A stretch of 12,750 nt of DNA from JBBSQE01 sp038258095 (GCA_038258095.1 JBBSQE010000077.1:1-12750); one strand, 5' to 3'. Numbered from the stretch's first letter, positions 1 through 6,642 are shown. Notes: generated by a model not told the origin, from the sequence alone. Numbers and translations are program-made.

Positions 1-70
1 CTTCATGATACGGCAACGCGCAGACGATCATCTTACATTGCATGGCGGCCTCGCGATGTGAAGCGATCAG

Positions 71-157
71 CGGAGGAGAAGGGATTCGAACCCCTGAGAC
101 CCTTGCGGGCCTACCGGTTTTCAAGACCGGCGCATTCAACCGCTCTGCCACCCCTCC
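71..157 (-). tRNA. tRNA-Ser(UGA)
   Basis: Read on the minus strand this folds into an 87-nt class II (long variable arm) cloverleaf. The acceptor GGAGGGG pairs with CTCCTCC with one G-T pair, and the discriminator is G73 as usual for serine tRNAs. The anticodon stem CCGGT/ACCGG encloses the loop CTTGAAA, so the anticodon is TGA (plus-strand 121-123), reading UCA/UCG codons. The T-arm contains GGTTCGAAT. The 3' CCA is not encoded; CTG follows the discriminator. The gene diverges from the MFS gene at 226. Confidence 0.96.
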
Positions 158-225
158 GGGAGTGCGGCTGGAGGGTAGCTTGACGCTCGGGCCCTGATCG
201 GTGGCCGGGGTGGCACGATGAGGCG

Positions 226-1377
226 ATGCGACGCCTCCTCATCCTCGCGTCGGCGATCGTCTTCTTCGATGTCGCCTTCTACGCGGCGATCACTCCGCTA
301 CTGCCGGGGTATGTGGACGATCTCGGCCTGAGCAAGGCACAGGCCGGAGTTCTCACCGCCTCCTATGCGGTCGGAACGCTCGTCAACTCCTTGCCGGCGG
401 GGTTCGTCGCAACGCGGCTGGGCCCGCGCCGGACCGTGGTGACCGGCCTCCTGCTCCTGACCGGCTCGAGCGTCGTCTTCGGATTCGCCGACAGCTTCGT
501 CGTGCTCACCGCGGCCCGGTTCGTGCAGGGTGTTTCCGGTGCCTATACCTGGACCGGAGCCCTCACCTGGCTCGTCACCGCTGCGGACGATGACAAGCGA
601 GGGGCCGTCATCGGCACCGCCCTCGGCAGCGCGGTCGCCGGCGCCATGCTCGGCCCGGCGATGGGTGCGCTGGCCAGTGCCATCGGCACCGCTGCGGTCT
701 TCGGTGCGGTCGCGGCGGTGACATTGGTCTTCGCCTTCGCTGCGTCCCGGCTTCCCGACGCCACCGAGCCCGGCACCGCCCGCGCCGCCGAGGTTTTCCG
801 CGCGTTTCGGGGCCGGACGATCGTCCTCGCCGCATCGATGGTCGCCGTTCCATCTTTGATGTTCGGCCTCGAGGGGGTTCTGGTCCCGCTGCGGATCGAC
901 GATCTGGGTGGTGGCGCCCCTCTCATCGCCCTCGGCTTCGTGCTGGGTGCCGCGTTCGAGTCCATGTTGTCGCCGCTGATCGGCCGTTACTCGGACCGCG
1001 CCGGCCGCATCCGCCCGTATATCGCAGGCATGGCGGTCTGCGCTCTCGGCGTCCTTCTGATCCCGGCGGCGCACGCGAGCGGAGTCGTCGCCTTCGCGTC
1101 GGTTGCGCTCGCGGTTGGCGCCGGCTTCTGCTTCACGCCCGCGACGGCGATCCTGACCAGCGCGGCCGAGGATGTCGACCTGCACCAGGGCTTCGCGGCG
1201 GCTCTGATGAACATGGCCTGGGCTGGGGGACAGGTCTTCGGCGCGGTTGCCGGTGGCGCCGCCGCCGAGGCCTTCGGCTACGCGGTTCCGTGCATCGCGA
1301 TGTCGGCCCTCCTGGCGACCTTCGGTGTGCTGGCCTGGGGCGGGCGGCTCACGACCCCGGCGATGGCGCGGGCCTGA
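226..1377 (+). CDS. MFS family transporter (DHA1-like drug or metabolite exporter)
   Basis: The 383-residue product has the length and hydrophobic pattern of a compact 12-helix major facilitator with very short loops. Helix 1 lies at about residues 4-26. The loop between helices 2 and 3 carries a motif-A-like segment (G59 to R69, with LGPRR), and a second copy occurs between helices 8 and 9 (G253, D257, R258, G260, R261), the classic internal duplication. The charged central loop is about residues 175-197. ATG 226 is the first start after an in-frame TGA at 181; there is no strong Shine-Dalgarno, and a possible -10 (TAGCTT, 176-181) would leave a 40-nt leader. Members of this family export drugs or small metabolites by proton antiport in the inner membrane. 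The substrate cannot be read from sequence. Its position 38 nt before the oxidase gene suggests, but does not show, a shared pathway. Confidence 0.9.
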   Translation: MRRLLILASAIVFFDVAFYAAITPLLPGYVDDLGLSKAQAGVLTASYAVGTLVNSLPAGFVATRLGPRRTVVTGLLLLTGSSVVFGFADSFVVLTAARFVQGVSGAYTWTGALTWLVTAADDDKRGAVIGTALGSAVAGAMLGPAMGALASAIGTAAVFGAVAAVTLVFAFAASRLPDATEPGTARAAEVFRAFRGRTIVLAASMVAVPSLMFGLEGVLVPLRIDDLGGGAPLIALGFVLGAAFESMLSPLIGRYSDRAGRIRPYIAGMAVCALGVLLIPAAHASGVVAFASVALAVGAGFCFTPATAILTSAAEDVDLHQGFAAALMNMAWAGGQVFGAVAGGAAAEAFGYAVPCIAMSALLATFGVLAWGGRLTTPAMARA

Positions 1378-1402
1378 GACTGGTCAAACCTGGAACCGGG
1401 AC

Positions 1403-1408
1403 TAGGGT
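1403..1408 (+). promoter_or_regulatory. -10-like hexamer, probable leaderless promoter of the lactone oxidase gene
   Basis: TAGGGT lies 7 nt before the GTG at 1416. A weak -35-like TGGTCA is at 1381-1386, 16 nt upstream. The distance would put transcription initiation at or next to the start codon, and no Shine-Dalgarno precedes it. This spacing supports the GTG start over the upstream ATG at 1290, which lies inside the MFS gene. Confidence 0.45.
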
Positions 1409-1415
1409 TCCGCCC

Positions 1416-2708
1416 GTGGAGACCTGGAGCAACTGGGCGGGAGACCAGACCTGTTCGCCGGCCGAGATGGTCCGGCCGGGCAGTCGCGACGAGCTCGCCG
1501 CCTCGATCGCCTCGGCTGCCGGGGCGGGCCGGCGGATCCGCGTCGCCGGCTCCGGGCACTCCTTCACGGAGACGGCCATGACCGACGGGACGATGCTGCG
1601 GATCGAGGGGCTCGACCGTGTGCTCGACGCCGACCGCTCGACCGGGCTCGTCAGGGTCGAGGCGGGCATCAGCCTCCGGAGCCTCAACGGACATCTCGAC
1701 GACCTCGGCCTCGCGATGGAGAACCTCGGCGACATCGACACCCAGACGATCGCCGGCGCCATCTCGACCGGTACCCACGGGACGGGTGCGGGGCTGCGGA
1801 ACATCTCGGCCCAGGTCGAGGCGGTGGAGCTCGTCCTGGCCGACGGCAGCGTCCGGGCGCTGGGGCAGGACTCCGGCGCGCTGCTGCAGGCGGCGCGAGT
1901 CGGCGTCGGCGCTCTCGGTGCCCTCGCCTCGGTGACGCTCCGCTGCGTCCCCGCCTTCACACTCCATCGAATCGACGAGCCACGCCCGGTCGAGGACGTG
2001 CTCTGCAGCCTCCACGAGCTCGCAGCTGCCAACGACCACTTCGAGTTCTTCGTCTTCCCCTATACGGAGACCGCCCTGACGATCCGCCGCAACCGCACCG
2101 ACCGCGAGCCGGAGCCGCGCGGCCCCGTCCGGCGCTTTTTCGGGGATGTCGTCCTCGAAAACGGCATCGGTGATCTGATGCTCCGCTTCGCGCGCTCGCG
2201 GCCGGCCGCGATCCCGCGGCTCGCACGCACCGCGGCCAAGTTGATGGCACAGGGCGAACACCTCGACCGCAGCCACCGGATCTTTGCCAACCTCCGGACG
2301 ATCCGCTTCACCGAGATGGAGTACGCGATCCCGAGGGCCGATGGCCCCGAAGCGCTCCGCCGCGTCCTCGACCTGATCAGCTTCGAGCGCCTGCCGGTCG
2401 CGATGCCGATCGAGTGCCGGGTCGTGGCCGGTGACGACGCCCTGCTCAGTCCCTCCCACGAGCGGGACACCACCTACATCGCCGTCCACCAGTACCACGG
2501 GATGGAGTGGCGGCCCTACTTCGAGGCGGTCGAGGAGATCATGCGCTCCTACGGCGGCCGCCCGCATTGGGGCAAGCGCCATCTCCAGACGGCCGAGACC
2601 GTGCGCGACCTCTACCCGCGCTGGGCCGACTTCGAGGCAGCCCGGAACGAGCTCGACCCGGGGCGGACGTTCGCGAACGAGTACACGGAGCGGGTCCTGG
2701 GGGCCTGA
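1416..2708 (+). CDS. FAD-linked sugar-lactone/alditol oxidase (D-arabinono-1,4-lactone oxidase family)
   Basis: This is a flavoprotein oxidase of the VAO/PCMH superfamily with an ALO-type C-terminal domain, 430 residues. The N-terminal FAD domain has AGSGHSF at 44-50; H48 matches the histidine that carries 8-alpha-linked covalent FAD in alditol and gulonolactone oxidases. The second FAD-binding stretch is GDIDTQTIAGAISTGTHGTG (105-124). The C-terminal substrate domain ends with the conserved HWGK (384-387) and DPGRTFAN near the terminus. Family members oxidise aldonolactones or sugar alcohols with oxygen, giving hydrogen peroxide. The frame stays open back to ATG 1290 inside the MFS gene, but GTG 1416 gives the normal family N-terminus and follows a -10-like hexamer. 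Whether the substrate is a lactone (gulono- or arabinonolactone) or an alditol such as xylitol is undecided. No signal peptide is seen, so it is likely cytoplasmic. Confidence 0.9.
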   Translation: METWSNWAGDQTCSPAEMVRPGSRDELAASIASAAGAGRRIRVAGSGHSFTETAMTDGTMLRIEGLDRVLDADRSTGLVRVEAGISLRSLNGHLDDLGLAMENLGDIDTQTIAGAISTGTHGTGAGLRNISAQVEAVELVLADGSVRALGQDSGALLQAARVGVGALGALASVTLRCVPAFTLHRIDEPRPVEDVLCSLHELAAANDHFEFFVFPYTETALTIRRNRTDREPEPRGPVRRFFGDVVLENGIGDLMLRFARSRPAAIPRLARTAAKLMAQGEHLDRSHRIFANLRTIRFTEMEYAIPRADGPEALRRVLDLISFERLPVAMPIECRVVAGDDALLSPSHERDTTYIAVHQYHGMEWRPYFEAVEEIMRSYGGRPHWGKRHLQTAETVRDLYPRWADFEAARNELDPGRTFANEYTERVLGA

Positions 2709-2710
2709 CG

Positions 2711-2730
2711 GTCGGCGCAGCCCCGCCGGC
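2711..2730. terminator. possible hairpin between convergent genes
   Basis: A 7-bp stem with one G-T pair (GTCGGCG and CGCCGGC, 6-nt loop) begins 2 nt after the oxidase stop and sits in the 51-bp gap between convergent genes. There is no T-tract, so it is only a candidate bidirectional terminator of the U-less type common in high-GC bacteria. Confidence 0.25.
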
Positions 2731-2759
2731 AGCCCCAAGTCTCAACCGCGCGCCGCCGC

Positions 2760-3443
2760 TCAGCCTTCCCCTATCTCCCGCGTCTGGCCGTGGCCCCGCT
2801 CCGCCGTCGCTGACACGACCGCGGCGCGCTGGGACACGTCGAGGGCCCGCGGCTCACCGATCGACGCAGCGTGCCAATACACGTTGCAGGCCCACTCGAG
2901 AAGCAGGGTGCTCTCGACGGCGGAGTCGATCGTCGGCCCGTGGGTGATCGCGCCGTGATTTGCCATCAGCGCGGCGGAGCGTCCCTTCAGCGCATCGATC
3001 GTCACCTCGGCCAGCTCCGGGGTGCCGAAGGTCCGGTAGGGGGCGACCGGTACCGGTCCTCCCAGCGAAAGCATCTGGTAGTGGACGCAGGGGACCTCGT
3101 CGAGCACGCAGGCCAGCGCGGTGGCCATCGGCGAGTGGGTGTGGACGACAGCCCCGGCGCCGTGGCACGCATAGATCCCGAGGTGAAGGTCCACCTCTGA
3201 GGTGGGGGCGAGGCTGTCCCCGACAATGGAGCCATCCGCCTCGACCACCGTCACCTGCTCAGCCTCCAGGGTCCCGAGGACGGCGCCGGTCGGAGTGATC
3301 GCGAAGACGTCCCCGTCAGCCCCGGCGGCACGAACGCTCACGTTGCCGGCCGCCCCGAGCACCAAACCGTCGGCGGCTAGCCGCCGACTCGCCGCGGCTA
3401 CCTGTTTGCGGGCTGCGGCGATCTCCGGTAGCTCGCTCGGCAC
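2760..3443 (-). CDS. class II aldolase/adducin family protein (L-fuculose-phosphate aldolase-like)
   Basis: This 227-residue zinc-dependent class II aldolase has the usual family length. GNVS (33-36) forms the phosphate-binding turn. The metal ligands expected from E. coli FucA are present in order: E83 in PTSEVDLH, H101 and H103 in VHTHSP, and H163 in ANHG. Relatives cleave sugar phosphates such as L-fuculose-1-P or L-ribulose-5-P derivatives to dihydroxyacetone phosphate and an aldehyde, or act as epimerases or decarboxylases, so the substrate is open. GTG 3443 is chosen because a TATATT hexamer ends 6 nt before it and the N-terminus MPSELPEIAAARKQV fits the family. The frame is open to an ATG at 3560, but that extension is Arg-rich, unlike the family, and runs through a palindrome. 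It shares strand with the deaminase gene upstream (161-nt gap) and converges with the oxidase. Confidence 0.87.
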   Translation of the reverse strand: MPSELPEIAAARKQVAAASRRLAADGLVLGAAGNVSVRAAGADGDVFAITPTGAVLGTLEAEQVTVVEADGSIVGDSLAPTSEVDLHLGIYACHGAGAVVHTHSPMATALACVLDEVPCVHYQMLSLGGPVPVAPYRTFGTPELAEVTIDALKGRSAALMANHGAITHGPTIDSAVESTLLLEWACNVYWHAASIGEPRALDVSQRAAVVSATAERGHGQTREIGEG

Positions 3444-3449
3444 ACCCCG

Positions 3450-3455
3450 AATATA
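3450..3455 (-). promoter_or_regulatory. -10-like hexamer, probable leaderless promoter of the class II aldolase gene
   Basis: TATATT on the minus strand lies 6 nt before the GTG at 3443 and stands out in a GC-rich context. No convincing -35 is visible. The position favours a leaderless mRNA and the shorter start. Confidence 0.45.
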
Positions 3456-3514
3456 GGCGCTGCCCCTGAATCGGCCCGCCCCGCGTCCCCGCGCCCACCG
3501 CCGGCACGCCTCTC

Positions 3515-3567
3515 TCGTCGAGTGGACAAAAGTGCTGAATTGTTCAGCAGAATCGTCCACTCGATGA
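3515..3567. repeat. nested inverted repeat in the deaminase-aldolase intergenic region
   Basis: Two inverted repeats share one centre at 3541. The outer arms are TCGAGTGGAC (3518-3527) and GTCCACTCGA (3555-3564), extendable by three more pairs including a G-T. The inner arms are TGCTGAA (3533-3539) and TTCAGCA (3543-3549) around TTG. Five unpaired bases on each side separate the two stems. It lies 38 nt past the deaminase stop and about 60 nt before the aldolase -10. It could be an operator for a dimeric regulator, or a terminator of the deaminase transcript: read on the minus strand, the inner hairpin is followed by CTTTT. A remnant of a small element is also possible. Confidence 0.7.
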
Positions 3568-3604
3568 CCTGGGCGAGGGCAGCCGAGCTCTGGCCGGGCC
3601 GGGT

Positions 3605-4816
3605 TCAGAGGAACGCTTGGCCCTCGCCCCGGTAGGTCGCGACCTCGTCGATGATCTCGCCCGCCTCCACCAGGTAGAGCGAGTTGAAGCGCTCGCAGAG
3701 CTCGCCGGCCTTCGCGTGGCGGAGGTAGACGCGGTCGCCGATCTGCAGGTCACCGGCCGCGTCGCCGAGGACCGGCGTCTGCACCTCGCCGCCGCCTTCC
3801 TGCGGGTCGAGTTCCAGCCCGCGCGGCAGCCACGGGGTCGGCAGCCGGGAGTCGTCCCCCGGACCCGAGGCCAGGTAGCCGCCTCCCAACAGCGTCGCCA
3901 CCCCGGAGCCGGGGCGCCTAACCACCGGCAGCGCGAACGCCGCGGCGGGCGTCAGCTCGAAGCGGCTGTAGTGATCGAAGAGCCCCGGCGCGTAGAAGCC
4001 AGAACCCGCGGTCACCTCGGTCACCGCCTCCTCGGCGGACGAGAGCTCGAGGCTCCCGGTTCCGCCCGCGTTCACGATCCCGACCTCGGCGACTTCCCGG
4101 ACCGCGGCGACGAGGGCCGCGCGGCGCTCGGCCAACTCGCTCGCCGAGCGCTTCTGCATGAAGCGGATCGCCGCTCCGCGAAGCCGCTGTCCGGGCGGCG
4201 AGTCACCGACGCCGGCGATCTGCCCCTCGTAGGCCATCAGCCCGGCCAGTTCGAATTGCGGGCGCTTCGCGATCTCAGCCGCGAGCGCCGCGGCCTGGTC
4301 GGGTGTGTGGATCGGCGAGCGCTTGGGTCCGACCTTGACCCTGCCGCCGAGCGCCCACCAACCTGCGTCGACGTCAATACAGACCCGCATCGGCGCCGCA
4401 CCCTTGCCCAGCACCGACTCGATCAGGTCCAGGTGCTCGACCGAGTCGACCATGACGATCGGAGCGAGCGTCGGATTGGCCGCGCTGCGCATCGCCAGGT
4501 CCCCGAGGGCCTCGCGGTCAGCCGTGGGATAGGCGACGAGCAGGTCGTCAAAGCCGTGCTCGGCGAGCCAGAGCGTCTCGGCGAGGGTGAAGGTGAGGAG
4601 ACCCTGGTAGCCGGGGTCGGAGTCGAGCACCCGGCCAAGCAGGTCGCGGCAGCGAAGCGACTTCGAAGCGACTCGGATCGGCTTGCCGCCCGCGCGCCGC
4701 AGCATGTCGTCGCCATTGCGCCACATCGCATCGAGGTCGACGAACGCGAACGGCGCCTCGACCTCCGCGAAGACCTCCTCGTAATGCGCGTGGCTCTGCT
4801 CGGGGACTCCCACCAC
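3605..4816 (-). CDS. PLP-dependent amino acid deaminase/aldolase (fold III, D-threonine aldolase/D-serine dehydratase-like)
   Basis: The 403-residue product has an alanine-racemase-like N-terminal TIM barrel and a C-terminal beta domain as in the DSD1/D-threonine aldolase group. K52 in VASKSLRC is the expected PLP Schiff-base lysine just after the first strand (FVDLDAM, 25-31). NAGGTGS (249-255) fits the PLP-phosphate loop. The C-terminal domain has H367 in RHAKAGELCERF, where metal-binding His and Cys/Asp residues lie in DSD and DTA enzymes; here H367 is followed by AK instead of the HxC or HxD pattern, so metal use may differ. Such enzymes deaminate or retro-aldol cleave D-hydroxy amino acids. 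GTG 4816 and GTG 4813 are tandem starts; the second is 7 nt from a TAGGCT hexamer. It is divergent from tRNA-Ser(GCU), with only 50 bp between them holding both promoters. The substrate is unknown. Confidence 0.85.
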   Translation of the reverse strand: MVGVPEQSHAHYEEVFAEVEAPFAFVDLDAMWRNGDDMLRRAGGKPIRVASKSLRCRDLLGRVLDSDPGYQGLLTFTLAETLWLAEHGFDDLLVAYPTADREALGDLAMRSAANPTLAPIVMVDSVEHLDLIESVLGKGAAPMRVCIDVDAGWWALGGRVKVGPKRSPIHTPDQAAALAAEIAKRPQFELAGLMAYEGQIAGVGDSPPGQRLRGAAIRFMQKRSASELAERRAALVAAVREVAEVGIVNAGGTGSLELSSAEEAVTEVTAGSGFYAPGLFDHYSRFELTPAAAFALPVVRRPGSGVATLLGGGYLASGPGDDSRLPTPWLPRGLELDPQEGGGEVQTPVLGDAAGDLQIGDRVYLRHAKAGELCERFNSLYLVEAGEIIDEVATYRGEGQAFL

Positions 4817-4820
4817 GGCG

Positions 4821-4826
4821 AGCCTA
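4821..4826 (-). promoter_or_regulatory. -10-like hexamer of the deaminase/aldolase gene
   Basis: TAGGCT on the minus strand is followed by CGCC and then two tandem GTG codons, 4 and 7 nt away. By analogy with the other genes here, the second GTG (4813) may be the leaderless start. Confidence 0.4.
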
Positions 4827-4827
4827 C

Positions 4828-4856
4828 TTCGCCGCCCCGCCTGCCTCTCCTACAAT
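4828..4856 (+). promoter_or_regulatory. promoter of tRNA-Ser(GCU)
   Basis: A near-consensus -10, TACAAT (4851-4856), lies 10 nt before the mature tRNA 5' end, with TTCGCC (4828-4833) at a 17-bp spacing as a partial -35. It overlaps the divergent promoter region of the deaminase gene, so the two transcripts may interfere. Confidence 0.55.
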
Positions 4857-4866
4857 CGGCCGGTCC

Positions 4867-4955
4867 GGAGAGGTGGCCGAGTGGCTGAAGGCACTCGCCT
4901 GCTAAGCGAGTAGGGGGCGCAAGCTCTCTCGAGGGTTCGAATCCCTCCCTCTCCG
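4867..4955 (+). tRNA. tRNA-Ser(GCU)
   Basis: An 89-nt class II cloverleaf. The acceptor GGAGAGG pairs with CCTCTCC and the discriminator is G. The anticodon stem CTCGC/GCGAG encloses the loop CTGCTAA, anticodon GCT, reading AGU/AGC. The long variable arm lies at about 4911-4930. The T-arm is GAGGG-TTCGAAT-CCCTC. The 3' CCA is not encoded. Confidence 0.97.
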
Positions 4956-4986
4956 CTGTCGGACCGATCTCTCCCCACCTGCCCGA

Positions 4987-4992
4987 TAACGT
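4987..4992 (+). promoter_or_regulatory. -10-like hexamer, probable leaderless promoter of the YdeI-like gene
   Basis: TAACGT (within GATAACGT) ends 7 nt before ATG 5000. No Shine-Dalgarno lies between. A matching -35 is not evident. Confidence 0.4.
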
Positions 4993-4999
4993 TGGACGC

Positions 5000-5263
5000 A
5001 TGGCAAAGACAGCGGCAAAGACGACCATCGCCACCGGCGTCGTGCACCGGGTCCCGGCGGACCTTCGCGGGGCCCTCACCTCCGCACCGGAGGTAGGCGA
5101 TGCCTGGAACGATCTCACGCCACTGGCGCGAAACGAGTGGATCTGCTGGGTGATCTCCGTCAAGAAGCCGGAGACGAGAAGCCGGCACATCGAACGGTTG
5201 CGTGCCGAGCTCCTCGAAGGAAAGCGCCGGCCCTGCTGCTGGCCCGGCTGCCCTCACCGCTGA
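5000..5263 (+). CDS. YdeI/OmpD-associated (OmdA) family small protein
   Basis: This 87-residue protein matches the short form of the YdeI/OmdA family, sometimes annotated as bacteriocin-protection proteins. It shows VPADLRGAL (18-26), a central helix with LTPLARNEWICWV (39-51), KKPETRSRHIERL (55-67) with the family's K-P-x-T-R core, and a short Cys-rich tail PCCWPGCPHR (78-87). The biochemical role of the family is poorly defined and no enzyme activity can be assigned. It has no signal peptide and is likely cytoplasmic. ATG 5000 is the only sensible start and sits 7 nt after a -10-like hexamer. The lipoprotein gene starts 6 nt after its stop, so the two are probably co-transcribed. Confidence 0.8.
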   Translation: MAKTAAKTTIATGVVHRVPADLRGALTSAPEVGDAWNDLTPLARNEWICWVISVKKPETRSRHIERLRAELLEGKRRPCCWPGCPHR

Positions 5264-5269
5264 CGAGTA

Positions 5270-5716
5270 ATGCGAATCGCAGCCCTGATCGTGGTCGCAT
5301 CCGCCGTCGGTCTCGCCGGCTGCGGCGGGGACTCCTCAGGGGACAGTGCCGTTTCCTCCACCGACGCCACCGCAGCCGGCGGCGCGCGGCCGGTCTCTCC
5401 CAACGTCGAGCCCACCGGCGCCCAGCAGGCGATCATCGACGAGTTCAGTGCCTGCGCCGAGGACGCCGGCTACACGACGTCCGAGGGGCCGGGAATTCCG
5501 GGTGGTGTCGCGGTCGGGGTTACAAGCGTTCGGTTCGGGGTTGTCGCAACGTTCGTCGTCTTTCCCGACGTGAACTCTGCAGTGATCGCTGAGCAGCGGG
5601 ACAGGCTGAACCCCGGCAACGGAGTGATATTCCGCAAGGGGTTTACTGAGGTGATCGGCCACGACCCCGCTGACGTCCGCGCGTTGAGTCACTGCGTGCG
5701 AGCCGCCTGGGCCTAA
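5270..5716 (+). CDS. putative lipoprotein of unknown function
   Basis: The 148-residue product starts with a short basic n-region and a hydrophobic stretch ending in LAGC (15-18), a good lipobox, so C18 would be lipidated after signal peptidase II cleavage. A Ser/Asp/Thr/Ala-rich linker (19-50) leads to a small globular part. That part contains two cysteines, C62 (FSACAED) and C142 (LSHCVRAAW), that could form a disulphide on the outer membrane face; the spacing suggests that they tie the first and last helices together. I recognise no family. It begins 6 nt after the YdeI-like stop without a clear ribosome binding site, consistent with translational coupling. Confidence 0.75.
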   Translation: MRIAALIVVASAVGLAGCGGDSSGDSAVSSTDATAAGGARPVSPNVEPTGAQQAIIDEFSACAEDAGYTTSEGPGIPGGVAVGVTSVRFGVVATFVVFPDVNSAVIAEQRDRLNPGNGVIFRKGFTEVIGHDPADVRALSHCVRAAWA

Positions 5717-5768
5717 TACTTCGCCCCTCCCGGGCCGATAGCTCTGGTGGAGTTCTTGCACTTCCCTG

Positions 5769-6617
5769 ATGAGCCGATCCCAGCTGACAATCGCCGCTGC
5801 ATTCGGCCTCCTGGTCGCCGCGGCGGTGGCGCTGCTCACGTTCGGGATGCCCGGCGGTGGAGCGCAGCCCGCCGCATCCGCCTCAGCGCCGCCCGCGGCC
5901 GAGGTGCCCGGGTCGGCACGCCCCACCGCAAACCAATCGTCCGCCCCGCCTCCGACCCATCCACGCCGCTACCACCAGGCAAAGCCGAGCCCGACGCTCT
6001 GGATCCCTCCGGTCAACGGCCCCTCCTACGCGATCATCGGCCTCGACAAGGGCGCGGAGGTGCCGGTCTATTCCCGCCCCGGGGGCAAGGTGATGACGAC
6101 GCTCGCCGATCAAACCGAATTCGGTTCGGAGCGCACCTTCAGCGTCGTCAAGTCGGGCAGCTCGTGGTTCGGCGTCATCGCGCCTGAGCTTCCGAACGGC
6201 ACGCTCGGCTGGGTCCGGTTCGACTCGGCAGAGATGAACCGCTACTGGACCAAGTACCGGCTCGACGCGGACCTCTCGGCCCGCACCCTGACCCTGAGCT
6301 ACGGAAAGCAGCGGATCGCCAGCTACCCGGTGACGGTCGGAGGCCCCGGCTCGGAGACGCCGACCGGGCGGTTCGCGATCACCGACGGGCTGACCTTCGA
6401 CTCGAGCCCCTATTACGGATGCTGCGCGATGGTCACGAACGGGCACCAGACGAGCCTGCCGCCGGGCTGGCTCGGCGGCGATCGGATCGCGATCCACGGG
6501 ACTCCCGGGCCGGTCGGCGGCGCCGTGTCACACGGTTGCCTGCGCGCCACCGACACCACCATGCGGGCCCTGATGGCTCGGGTCGCTCTGGGCACACCCC
6601 TGTTCGTTCACGCCTGA
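5769..6617 (+). CDS. L,D-transpeptidase (YkuD domain), secreted or membrane-anchored
   Basis: This 282-residue cell-wall enzyme forms 3-3 peptidoglycan cross-links or attaches proteins to peptidoglycan outside the membrane. Residues 6-26 form a signal or anchor helix. A Pro/Ala/Ser-rich low-complexity linker (28-76) would span the wall. Residues 86-155 look like an SH3-like module (EVPVYSRPGGKV to LGWVR). The YkuD catalytic domain covers about 162-281 and has the full signature H243-G-T followed by S254-H255-G256-C257-L258-R259, with C257 as the nucleophile. ATG 5769 follows an in-frame TAG at 5739. A GGTGGAG lies too far upstream (about 18 nt) to be an ideal Shine-Dalgarno. Enzymes of this class are typically tolerant of most beta-lactams but sensitive to carbapenems. 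No other wall gene adjoins it. Confidence 0.93.
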   Translation: MSRSQLTIAAAFGLLVAAAVALLTFGMPGGGAQPAASASAPPAAEVPGSARPTANQSSAPPPTHPRRYHQAKPSPTLWIPPVNGPSYAIIGLDKGAEVPVYSRPGGKVMTTLADQTEFGSERTFSVVKSGSSWFGVIAPELPNGTLGWVRFDSAEMNRYWTKYRLDADLSARTLTLSYGKQRIASYPVTVGGPGSETPTGRFAITDGLTFDSSPYYGCCAMVTNGHQTSLPPGWLGGDRIAIHGTPGPVGGAVSHGCLRATDTTMRALMARVALGTPLFVHA

Positions 6618-6642
6618 CCAACGCGGCGCCCTGCCGGCGACA

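Noticed and set aside
1278..2738. Very long open frame (486 codons) on the minus strand opposite the lactone oxidase gene
   Set aside because: It is antisense to a gene with clear FAD motifs. The translation is Arg/Glu/Asp-rich with no domain, as expected for the shadow frame of high-GC coding DNA.
3444..3560. 39-residue N-terminal extension of the class II aldolase from an ATG at 3560
   Set aside because: It is Arg-rich, makes the protein longer than its family, and runs through the nested palindrome; GTG 3443 sits right behind a -10-like hexamer.
3617..4888. Open frame of 423 codons on the plus strand opposite the deaminase gene
   Set aside because: Low-complexity Arg/Glu/His/Gln-rich translation; it runs into tRNA-Ser(GCU). 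The opposite strand has conserved PLP motifs.
4956..4999. Small inverted repeat TCGG-A-CCGA after tRNA-Ser(GCU) as a terminator
   Set aside because: A four-base stem with a one-base loop cannot form a stable hairpin, and no T-tract follows.
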